Positions 44,249 through 53,608 of a DNA stretch of 64,000 nucleotides are shown piece by piece. Source of the stretch: Paracyclopina nana (Eukaryota; Arthropoda; Copepoda; Cyclopoida; Cyclopettidae); the NCBI GenBank assembly GCA_019096065.1, contig JAGUCH010000002.1, positions 10,800,501 to 10,864,500 on the forward strand. The letters run 5' to 3'. Every line of letters begins with the position of its first letter. Position 1 is the first letter of the stretch. The position numbers and the translations under genes are program-made. The notes beneath the pieces were generated by a model that saw only the letters and a list, made by a program, of their open reading frames with translations, searched no databases and was not told the origin of the DNA.

Positions 44249-46080
44249 ATGCATCTCGTGGACTTACTTACGCTAGCCTTGATAGCCATTGCACTAATTG
44301 CTTTAGTGCTGCGTAATTTATCACGATGGCTGGGTAAACAACCACCAGGTATGCGTTTTCCATTCATTGCCCTCAACATTGTCCTCTTGATCGTCTTCCT
44401 CAGGTCCCTGGAACATTCCTTTGATCGGGAGTGCCGTGGCACTGCTTGGAGCCAGCAAGAATCCTCTGAGGGAGCCATATGCGGCCATGGCTAACTTAAG
44501 CAGGAAGTACGGAGGAATCATGACGGTCGGCCTTGGCAATGAAACTTGGATAGTTCTGTCCGGATTGAAGGAGATCAAAGAGTTCTCGATGAAGTCTGAA
44601 GCGGTGTCGAGGCCAGTAATGCCTTCTCTTAACAGCCTGTATGCATTCAACGAGCAGCTAGGTGACTATGAGTTTGCAGTCGATTGCAAGTTCTGATGGA
44701 CTTGAGTCATTAGGAGTCATATTCGCTGATGGACGTCTTTGGAGTGACCAACGAAGGTTCATGGCGAAATCCTTGAAAGTGATCCAAACTGGCTACAAAC
44801 CTTTTGGTGAGCATATCATGGACGAATTCAATCTGTTTCGAGCTCATCTTCTTGACGAAAGTGCAAAAGTAAGCAAATCGGCGCATAATCACTTGTTCAT
44901 ATATTTATCATTTATCCCGGCTTTTTTCCACTCCTTCGCAGTGTCCAGACTTTAATGGTCGTGACTTCTTCGACATTGCTTCCCTTAATATCATATGGCG
45001 GTTGGCTGTTGGTAAAACCTACGCAGTTTTCTAATTTGGAAAGGAGCTGTCCACTCTTGTTTCAGGCGAGCGGTTTGATTACAAGAGCAAGGTAGGCAAG
45101 GAAATGATCAACCACGTGGAAGCTTTTACCATGGAGCAAACGTTGGGCATCATTGGCGGCGTCGCCTACGCCAGGTACATGCCCTACTTGAGCGGTGTGT
45201 ATCGCTCCGTCGAAATGCATATGGAGAAGTTGCGCAAATTCCTGTGGGAGAAAGCCGTCAGCAGGGCAGAGCGTGGCAATGACGATGACTGCAACTACGC
45301 TGCCTTGTTCCACCAAAGCGAGGGCGAGTTCGCCACCAACAAGCAGTTGGTGGTTTCCCTTCTGGACTTTTTCACCGGAGGCTCCGGAACCGTGTCAAAG
45401 ACCATGTCGTTTGCGCTCCTATTTATGTTGCATTACCCCAAAGCTCAGGAGAAGGTCCGCAGGGAAGCCCTCGCCGTTGCTACTGACGAGGAGGAAATTG
45501 GCCTAGAGCATGCATCGAGCATGCCCTACACCGAAGCCTTTCTTCTGGAGGTGAGGGATTTTCTCGGGGACTAAGCCAAGTTAATGAAGCAATTGTGACG
45601 TAGGTGCAGCGTCTCGCTTCGGTGCTTCCCATCTGCCCGCCGAGAGTTGTGACGAAGGCCACTCAACTGAACGGGTACACCCTGCGGGAAGGCCAGAAAG
45701 TCCAGATGAACTTGTTCGCAATGCACCGCGATCCCGATCACTGGGGAGATCCTGAGAACTTTCGCCCTGAGCGATTTCTAGACGAGCAAGGCCGAGTTAC
45801 GGTGGATGAATGGCTTCAACCATTCGGTTACGGTAACATGAAATTTGGTCGTCATCATTCAAAAGTATTAAGGTTTGCTTGCATGACAGGCAAGCGAAAG
45901 TGCGTGGGCGAAAGTATTGCCAAAACCACCGTCTTCCTATTCATTTGTAACCTTGTGAAGCACTTTGATCTTCTCGCCCCGAAAGTCCTTCCAGGCACGG
46001 CCCCGAACGGTGGCTTAACTTTAACGCCGGAGAATTTTATTGTTCGACTGCAGCCACTACGCAAATCAGTTACACTTTAA
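44249..46080 (+). CDS. Cytochrome P450, CYP2-clan-like, 495 aa
   Basis: Haem-thiolate monooxygenase; substrate unknown. Exons 44249-44348, 44404-44661, 44714-44868, 44942-45011, 45066-45550, 45604-45832 and 45890-46080 total 1488 nt with consistent phases. Features: N-terminal membrane anchor (LLTLALIAIALIALVL), PPGPWNIPLIG proline hinge, IFADGRLWSDQRRF (helix C), K-helix EVQR, FRPERF and the haem loop FGYGKRKCVG with the ligand Cys. The I-helix reads FFTGGSGTVSKTMSF: the conserved Thr is present, but the acidic residue before it is Gly. The stop overlaps by 11 nt the end of the convergent Cys-rich gene; AATAAA at 46084-46089. Confidence 0.93.
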
Positions 46081-46492
46081 CGTAATAAATGGTCTCAGTG
46101 TTGGTGGCCACGGTGTAGTTGGCCAGCATCTTGGGCACCTGAATTCGAAAGGGCTCAAATGAAGCTCAGTCTTTCTGCTTGTAGCACTTACCAAGTGACA
46201 CTGCGTGTAGTTTTTCACGAAGAACGCTCCGCACTCGGTGTCCCTGCAAATGATCATAGCGTACACGAATCGCATGTATTTCATGCAAGTACCTAAAAAC
46301 GCTGCCCCGGTGCGTGCAGTAGTTTGCACATTCCGTATCGTAAGATGAGGTTAGTAGCGGCACGACGACGTGAAGCTTCTCATCCGGTTGTTTCATGCCC
46401 ACGTTGGGAGCGTAGGACAAGGTTGAAATCAAATCGCCTTGGATGATCCCAAGGAGGAGCAAGGTGAACGCGACGAGCAGAGAATATTGCAT
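46070..46492 (-). CDS. Small secreted Cys-rich protein, about 122 aa, with a frame break
   Basis: Exons 46192-46492 and 46070-46138. Signal peptide MQYSLLVAFTLLLLGIIQG; mature part includes DTECANYC, then GTCMKYMRF, IICRDTECGAFF and NYTQCHL, and a short second exon with two N-glycosylation-like NxT sites. Exon 1 is one base too long for the frame; dropping one G from the GGGG run (plus CCCC, 46305-46308) joins CANYCTHR to AAFLGTCMKYM and keeps seven cysteines in one protein. As written, the frame runs to a stop without the later cysteines. Family unknown. Its stop lies inside the last codons of the P450 on the other strand; its polyadenylation signal (plus 'tttatt', near 46036-46042) lies further inside the P450 exon. 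Confidence 0.65.
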
Positions 46493-46656
46493 CGTGTCAC
46501 TCGATCAGCTATGACAATCGTAGAACTGAAGCGATCGCGCGTTCATAATTGATGAACACGCTATGGTTACCCGTGTGTACTAGCAACCGATTGTTTCTCC
46601 CCCGTTTTTCTAACATTTATTTTCTCGCTGAATAATTGCGGAATGAGTAAAATCAA

Positions 46657-47018
46657 TTAATCCTCGCTGCTGCCAAGATAGTCGACCAGCATGTCGGACC
46701 GATCACGGAGGGGCTCGTTTCTTCTAACAGGGTGTTGCCGGTGATCCCAGGGCTCCGCCCAACTTGGCCTCGCTTTGTCTGACCTCAACGTCCTCAGCAG
46801 CCGGTACAGGTCCTTGGACTGATCTGGCCGCTTGTCCAGTCCGCTCATTGCCTGGCCTAATCAGAGTTGGGAAATGAGTTGCATATTGAGATGTTTGAAA
46901 TCAATGACTCACTTTGGTGGTACGGCGCCGCGTAGTACCCGTTTGGGGTGGCCTCTGCCCACAACGCGAACAAGAGCGCGGCGGATGCGAGGAAAAAAAG
47001 CACTTTGCCCAGCCCCAT
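46657..47018 (-). CDS. Secreted peptide precursor A, one LYRLLRTLRS motif
   Basis: Exons 46913-47018 and 46657-46856 (306 nt, 101 aa; intron phase 1). Signal peptide MGLGKVLFFLASAALLFALW ending in EA; then a short spacer with a dibasic site (GLDKR), the peptide PDQSKDLYRLLRTLRSDKAR, a second dibasic site (HPVRR) and an acidic C terminus (LVDYLGSSED). The LxRLLRTLRS core matches the repeated motif of the next gene upstream (B). Layout fits a neuropeptide or peptide-hormone precursor, but no known family is recognised and no amidation Gly follows the core. TATA box at 47061-47068. Confidence 0.75.
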
Positions 47019-47060
47019 CGTGTGGAATGCGAGTGAATGCGAGACTGCGAGAACGCGGGC

Positions 47061-47068
47061 CTTATATA
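47061..47068 (-). promoter_or_regulatory. TATA box of precursor A
   Basis: TATATAAG on the minus strand, 43 nt upstream of the ATG at 47018. This implies a 5' UTR of only about 10-15 nt. The same box and spacing occur before precursors B and C. Confidence 0.7.
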
Positions 47069-47250
47069 GCAGGAGACCAGGTTCGCATGTCGCGAGCATT
47101 GAAATCTCAAGGGGGGTGCAGCGAGATAATTCCATTATTCGATGAAGAAAGGCCAAACTTCTTTTCCTTTGAATCCTCCCCGAGCAAATTTTATTGTGAT
47201 TCATGTAGTAATATAGCTTTGGAGAGCGCGCGCAGTAAATGTTAATAATA

Positions 47251-47836
47251 TTAGTCTTCGATGATGGACCTCAAAGAGCGCAAGTAGTGGTCTCGCGTCG
47301 TGGGCGTGGCCTCGTCCGCCCTCAAAGAGCGTAAGTAGTGGTCTCGCGTCGTGGGCGTGGCCTCGTCCGACCTCAGCGATCGCAAGTAGTGGTCCCTGGT
47401 CATAGGCGTGGCGGGGTCGGATTTGAGCGAGCGGAAGTAGTGGTCTCTCGTCGTCGTCTCGGCCTCTTTCTCGCTTCGTCTCAGCGATCGGAGGTAGTGG
47501 TCTCTGGCTGTGGTCGGGCCCGAGCGGAGCGTCCTCAAGTAGTGGTCCCTCTCCGTGTTCCGCCTGGCCTTGGCCTCGAGGACTTGGCGCACCGCGCGCA
47601 GAAAGTGATCAACCTTAAGTGGATTTGCATGGCAATGCATTTGTGAGGATGAAAAATGAGGGTAAAACCTGCGGCTCGCCGGATTGGACGGCTATTGGGC
47701 CGTCTGCAGTAAGAGAGGCCAGCTGCGACCAAAACGGCCCCCCAGCCTCCATGTCCTCGATTTCCTCGCTGTTGGCCTGCGCATAGTAGCAGGCGAGGCC
47801 TACGTGAAGCACGAAGAGCAGCTTCCGAAACGACAT
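47251..47836 (-). CDS. Secreted peptide precursor B, DHYLRSLR repeat
   Basis: Exons 47669-47836 and 47251-47613 (531 nt, 176 aa; intron phase 0). Signal peptide MSFRKLLFVLHVGLACYYAQA, then an acidic spacer. Exon 2 starts VDHFLRAVR (degenerate unit) and KARR, then six units: RDHYLRTLR, RDHYLRSLR, RDHYFRSLK, RDHYLRSLR, RDHYLRSLR, RDHYLRSLR. They are separated by 7-10-residue linkers such as SDEATPTT. The last unit is followed by SIIED and the stop. Multi-copy units behind a signal peptide are typical of neuropeptide precursors. However, most linkers lack classical dibasic sites, so processing would rely on single Arg or the units may act as one amphipathic chain. Family not recognised. Confidence 0.85.
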
Positions 47837-47876
47837 CTCCCTGCTGTCTGAGGTGAGCTGCAATCGCCGCTAGCCT

Positions 47877-47884
47877 CTTATATA
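47877..47884 (-). promoter_or_regulatory. TATA box of precursor B
   Basis: TATATAAG on the minus strand, 41 nt upstream of the ATG at 47836; same arrangement as in precursors A and C. Confidence 0.7.
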
Positions 47885-48051
47885 GACCCTTTTGACAAGT
47901 GACGAGGGACAAACATCGCCATCACCACGGAGATGTGGCGATTCACGAAAGGAGCAATCTGCTTCGCAGCGTAAGAAAAGGCCAGAGGCCAACGCAACCT
48001 CGGTGTATTATTTAATGAGTTTCATATTATGCGGTGAGTACGGAAAGGCGT

Positions 48052-49457
48052 TCAATCGGAGGAATGACGGATGGGAGGAGAAGATGTCGCATAGTTCAAA
48101 TTATTATCGCGCTGGCCGCCGCCGGCATGATTGATTTCGTCGCTTCGTTTCTGCTGCTCGTTTGTTGGCGGCAACGGCGGCGCGACGAGGCCGGTGGCGA
48201 ACGACGAGTTCACGAGGAGTCCAGAAGGTAGCATGAAAGGTAGCATTGATCTGCCCATGGGATAGGTTCCCGCTGCAATCAGCATCATTATTTTTGAGTG
48301 AATGATCTCATCTATTAAATGGGCTCTCCATTAGAGACATGAAGCTTTCACGAGCTTTCTCTTTGGTCATTTAGCAGTAGCCCGCGAGGGACTTTTGCGA
48401 CTAATAATGGCATTATTATACCTTTGCCGTTGGCTGCGAAAAAGAAATTGGCCGCTGCAGCCGCGGCGCTGAACCCTGGCGGCCCCGCTTTCTCCCGTTT
48501 CCTCCACTTGGCCCGCCTGTTTTGGAACCAGACCTGGAACGACAACGGCATTTCGCTGCATATCCTCCGATTGTTATTTCTTGTCTGATTAGCTGGCATT
48601 GTGCGGCGCTAAGCCGAAGCTTAACAATGTTTTCATTAGGAGAAGAGCCGCTCGGGAAGAAAGCTGCTGCAATTCAATTGCCGGCTAATTGACACAAAGT
48701 TGTTGACTTTACCTGAACTCGAGCCTCGCTGAGCTCCAGCCTCATGGCCAGCTCCTCTCGCGTGAACACGTCGGGGTATTGCGTTTTCTCGAAAGCCTGA
48801 ACAACGAAGCGTGGCGTCACTCAAAATTAAGCGGGACGAAAAGATTTTGCGTACCCTTTCCAATTGATGCAACTGAAAGGTGGTGAAGGTGGTTCGCGAC
48901 CTGCGAATTTTCCGCGGCGGAGGCTTCTCGCCCGAATCCGCGAGGCTGGCCGCGTCCTCCGTGGAGCCCTCCTCGGACTCTCGGCCTGCAGGGCGTAAGC
49001 GAGTTAATTCGGCGATTTATCTGCTATGCTGCACGTCGGATAAGATTTGCCCTAATGAGTGTTAATATCCGAGAGAGGATAAGCCTCGACTCGAGTAAAT
49101 GGCCGTCATTTGGTAGAGCGGAGATTTGCTCGTGATGTGAGCATAAGTGGCGGTAATTATTTCATTTCATCAAGGAGCTGCGAGCAACGTCGTAATCCGC
49201 TCTCCTCCTCGAATAATAATGGCACTAATGAAAATGAGCGCAATTGCGTCACCTTGTCCCGCTGCATGTCCTCCGCCGCGGCCGTGGGGGGCCACGCCGC
49301 CGGGGTTGAGCAAGTGGTGCCTCAGGTGGAGCAGGTGGAGGTGCAGCAAGTCCGCCGACGAGGGCTGGTCCTCGGCGGGCCTGCTGTTGCCGAGGATGAT
49401 GTCGATGCTGTGGGGGTTGCGCGAGGCTTTGCTCTCCGAAGCGCACGGTGGCTCCAT
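48052..49457 (-). CDS. hbn: Homeobrain-like paired-class homeobox protein, 250 aa
   Basis: Transcription factor of anterior brain patterning. Exons 49253-49457, 48855-48985, 48713-48796, 48422-48533 and 48052-48272; 753 nt, all phases agree. An octapeptide-like HSIDIILG lies near the N terminus. The homeodomain is spread over exons 2-4: [79 protein letters not shown] is diagnostic of Hbn as against Arx or Rx. Exon 5 ([19 protein letters not shown]...) is joined through donor GGCAAAG|GTATAA; without it the frame would stop at 48348. No OAR domain is seen. The N terminus is short, so a further 5' exon is possible. Confidence 0.9.
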
Positions 49458-49866
49458 GATGACTGATGCGTGAGATGGGGCGGGCGCAGCTCATCACGCG
49501 CACTTTGCCACCGCTCGGATCACATACGCATTCGCTAGCGCCGAGAGAGGTGCGAAAATTAAAATTGCTTTCCAAATTGGTATTGGTTTAGCTTCTCTGC
49601 CGGTGGCCATTCCATGCTGAGCTGGGAAGACGCGATGATGCCCCGAGGGGAACGCCAGGCCAAATTGAGCATCGTGTCCTTATTTGCTCAGACTCATTCG
49701 ACACAGAATGGAGATCTAATGAAATTCGGAAAGAAAGCAAATCAGCTCGAAGCAACAACGTGACAGAAATAACCGATGCTACACCCGTCTAACAAACACT
49801 CCAAGATGCAATACGACTCATTTATTAACGATCGCAAATAACGGCCACACAATGTCTGCGAGCCAT

Positions 49867-52000
49867 TCACATGGTCCGCACCAAATAGTGATTCTTCGTC
49901 CGCATCGTGCGAGAAACGGGCTTCGGCGACCGGCTCACCCGGCGGCCAACCATCGCCTCTGGACAATGACAGGCATCCTCTTCAAGCAGCTTTTCCTCCA
50001 TGGCGTCCCCCATCGAATCCTCCAGTCCCATGTCCTGATTTACAAGCAAAAAGGTTGATCATGGCCAATAAATTACCATTGACGGAAATGAAATCCCCAT
50101 TAATCGTATAATCGACACCAATTATCAAGTGTTGCTTTCATAAGATGAAATTACGATTTATTAATTTTGATAATTAGGGCAAGAAGAACCCAGCACAATT
50201 GCAACTTTTAATTTTGATGTACCAATCTTAAATTATCAGCTAACGGAAAAGTTATTGCAAGATCAGATTGAAGTGGGCTGAATTCAATTTCAGTTTATCT
50301 AATCTAATGATACTTGACTATTTAGTTAGATTACATTGGACTTTTGAAAATAGCTACATGAAAATGGACTTCTGCATGGCTGACTTTGGTAACACCGTAA
50401 CTTTGAGATTTAAAAAACTTTGCAATATAATTTGAAATACTTTGACCAAGATGACAATTTTTTTCCTTAACTTTTATACTTTCTTGGAACTTTCAACTTC
50501 TATTAGGTCATTGAAATTACAAACATTGACCATGGGGATTCCATCAGGCCTTCTCTTTGCTTTGTGGGCGAAATTGTGTAGGCCGGCGGAAAGTGAATCA
50601 TAGCTACCCGGAAAATTGCAATCACTTCAAATAAATCCCCAATTTGGCTTTTGCGTTAATTATGTGAGGACTTCATCTAAATCTTATTATTCATTGTATT
50701 TGATTTTTGTCGTTGTTATATAAGTCTCTGCCCAAAACTACCCATGTTTCATCACAAGTAATGTTATGATAAGGATGTCTACTAATATAGCATGATATCA
50801 GCCTCCACTCTTACTCAACATTTTGATTTTGATAATTGTTTTTACGAGCAAATTCAAGTGCTGGTTGGGACCTTTCATCAAACAAAGGCCAGTGAATGCG
50901 AGATATCGATGGCCTCATCAAGGCCCGTTTCTTAAAAGCTTCGGAGACTGTCCCTGAGACAAATGAGGCAAAAATCAATTCTAAGGCGGATCTTATTCAC
51001 CGAGTTGGCTTATTCTTGTACATTATCTAAATTCATTACCAAAAAAATAGTCTCTGTATTTGCACATTTCTAAAAGAGAGCCTGATTATGCTTTTAATTT
51101 GAGAAAAAAGACCTTACAAATTGAAGGAATTGAGAAAGATTAACACTTTCTCAATTTGCTGTAGTGCTAGAAATATTACATTTTGCTACTTGACAAAACC
51201 TGTCGGACAAATAACATTCTATTTGTCGGACATTTTACGACTATGACAAGCCAGTCGGGCAAAAAACGCAGTAGATGTTGGACTTTTCAACTAAGCGCTT
51301 CAGACATTTTGATTTTCGGACAAAAAAGTTCTCTTCTTTCAATTACTCAATAAGCTAAAATATATTTAAGTATTTATTTGTGCATTTAATAAAATTCTAA
51401 AAAAAGAGTGACTATAAAAACTCCAACGTTTCCGAAGCCTATTAAAACATACGATTTAAAAAAACCACCTGCAGTACAAATTGCTAGTTTTAAATAATAC
51501 TAAAAAGTTCAATGACCCCCTCAAAATGGAAAGTTCTGGGGAATTTTAGGGGCAAATTCACTAAATGCATAGTATGAACAGCCCGAAAGAAAATAATTAT
51601 TTACGTGTTAAATCAATTTAAGATTTTGAGAATAGTTACAAAATATCGAAGAGGCTTCAGAAAACGGAAAAGAGTGTGACCTGACCATAGGAGATAAGAA
51701 TTGGAGTTGCATTTTGGGGCAAGTTCACCTTAATTTTTCGTACTCACACTCGGGCTTTTAATAAAGTACAAAAAGGCTTACAGAAACTCCTCCGGGGGGT
51801 GTAGCTGCCCTAAGAGCACGAATCAAAAAGTCGTTTCGCATGACTCTTGTCAGCAATTGTTCGGCTGATCGCTTTCGGCCTCCTACGATTTGAAGAGTGG
51901 AAATCAAGTTTAAAAGAGCTGAAAATTGAATACCTTCTTCACCAGATGAGCAAGCAAATATGAGTGAGAGCAACCAAAGAATAGCTAATACTTTCGCCAT
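49867..52000 (-). CDS. Secreted peptide precursor C, two diverged motif copies
   Basis: Exons 51782-52000 (73 codons, phase 0) and 49867-50034 (56 codons with stop) give about 128 aa across a 1747-bp intron. Signal peptide MAKVLAILWLLSLIFACSS; then GGRKR (tribasic), SAEQLLTRVMRNDFLIRALR (first motif), and in exon 2 an acidic spacer, GRR and RTMRTKNHYLVRTM with the stop at its end (second motif). The junction is inferred from phase, donor TCT|GTAAGC, acceptor AATCAG|GAC, and the fact that both halves carry the motif found in A and B. If unspliced, exon 1 alone would end after 80 aa. TATA box at 52043-52050. The intron (50035-51781) is AT-rich; about 51180-51335 is a relative of the 24895-25860 repeat. 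Confidence 0.6.
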
Positions 52001-52042
52001 GGTTCGTGAACTACTAGTTGAGCAAAAGCGTTGACTAGGGTC

Positions 52043-52050
52043 TTTATATA
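52043..52050 (-). promoter_or_regulatory. TATA box of precursor C
   Basis: TATATAAA on the minus strand, 43 nt upstream of the ATG at 52000, matching precursors A (43 nt) and B (41 nt). Confidence 0.7.
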
Positions 52051-52608
52051 CCCATTTCATGGCTAGAGCTTCAATAAAATAAGAATTTTTAGGATCACCC
52101 AAAAATTATACTTGAAATTAAGGTGTCCAAATTCTTGCAGGTGACTTCACTGACAAAATACTGGAACTTAGAATTAGGACATTTTGTAAAGGAAAACTAA
52201 TTTAAAAATGCTTCCAAAGAACCCCTAGCGTCGTAATGAGATGCATTGAAAAGTATTTTTTTGCAACCAAATGCATCTCGATGTATCTGTTTAAAATTCA
52301 CGGTTGTGCGCTCGGGCTGTTCCCGTGGGAATTGTGATTGTCAAAGTGGACCGCGCATTCGCGGAATGATTGGCCCGGTGACGTTCCGATCTGGGAATAG
52401 TCATAGGCGGGGGACTCTGGATCCCGAGAGACCTATCACGACGATCTCTGCACTTTGTCTTGGCCGTGCAAGTTCACTGATTTCAAGGTATCTCTTGACT
52501 GCTGATTGGCGACATCATGGCTGAGGTACTTAGTAGTAGGCCTGATGCTCAGGTAAAGGCTCAGCTGATTGAGAATCTCTCCTGAGCAGCGTCTTTCCCA
52601 CGTTACAG
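52051..52608. promoter_or_regulatory. Divergent spacer, precursor C and homeobox gene
   Basis: About 560 bp. The homeobox start ATG at 52609 directly follows 'cccacgttacag', a good splice acceptor, so an untranslated or short coding first exon may lie in this interval. No other element is named. Confidence 0.4.
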
Positions 52609-53522
52609 ATGGTAGTTGAACGTAGTGCTGCCGATGCTGACAGGTTCTCCTCCCCCTTTGATATTCCCATGGCAGACGACCACCATTATTCTTGCTCCGG
52701 ACCATCATCGGTGTCCGACGCTCACCTCTTCAGTTCACGTTGGTCAGCCATGCAGGACACATCTCAGATGTATTCGCAATACTTGGCCACTGCCAATGCT
52801 GTCACTAGACCAGCGTCGAAGGCTGAAGGTGGTGCCGAGTTCGATGCAGCCTACGACTCTTACTCCACGGATGTGCCCAACAGCAACAACAACAACAATG
52901 GTGGTGGAGGCAACCGCGACATGGCGACCTTTGGAGGTCAGCAGCATGGAGGCTACTGGTACCCCCAGCATCACTTCCCCAGCCCCTGGGCCATCATGAA
53001 CGGAGTACCTGGTTATTGCCAGTCTGCCGAGCCATTATACCCTGCTCAGCAGCAACCAGCTCACCATCACCAGCAGCCTCTGGCGCACCCCGTGGCACCG
53101 TACCAGCAGCCCCCTCATCATCAGCCAGAGGCTGCCATGTCGTCGGTGGCCTCTTGCAACTCGAGCCCACCGTCGAACGGCAGCTATGTGAGTGAGGGAG
53201 GGCATTATGTCAGTCACACAGACCTGGCTAAAGTCACGCTTAAAAAGCCAAGGGTTACGTTCTCGAGTCAGCAGGTGCTCATGCTGGAGCAGGAGTTCAA
53301 GGCGCAAAAGTAAGATTGCACGCAGCTCACCCCAATGCTTTAAACTAATCAGCTCATTTCAGTTACCTTTGCCGGCCTTTGAGGGCCAAGCTCGCGATGC
53401 AGTTGAACCTCACCGAACGCCAGGTGAAGATTTGGTTCCAAAACCGACGGATGAAGGCCAAAAAGGAGGCCTACCGAGCAGGCCAGCAGCAGCAGAAGAG
53501 CCAACTGTTACGAGTCGGCTAA
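52609..53522 (+). CDS. Divergent ANTP-class (Hox-like) homeobox protein, 286 aa
   Basis: Exons 52609-53309 and 53363-53522. A long N terminus rich in Ser, Asn, Gly, His, Gln and Pro is followed by a homeodomain starting [20 protein letters not shown] and ending [20 protein letters not shown]. The second half, with [15 protein letters not shown], is of Hox type; the first half and [16 protein letters not shown] are unusual. No YPWM-type hexapeptide is seen. Candidates are a fast-evolving Hox (Hox3/zen, ftz or Abd-B-like) or another ANTP gene; sequence alone does not decide. The intron splits homeodomain codon 24. Only about 15 residues follow the homeodomain. AATAAA at 53587-53592 lies before the convergent SLC38A7 stop. 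Confidence 0.85.
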
Positions 53523-53608
53523 CCTCTACGTAGTAGAATATATATCTATCTTTATTGGCGGTCGTCTGACAAATAGCGCTGATTGAAATAAACGTCTGCA
53601 GTTGAACA

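Noticed and set aside
48348-48421. hbn ending at the stop at 48348
   Set aside because: A GGCAAAG|GTATAA donor and a phase-matched acceptor at 48272 give a better, conserved-looking C-terminal exon; the extension is probably intronic.
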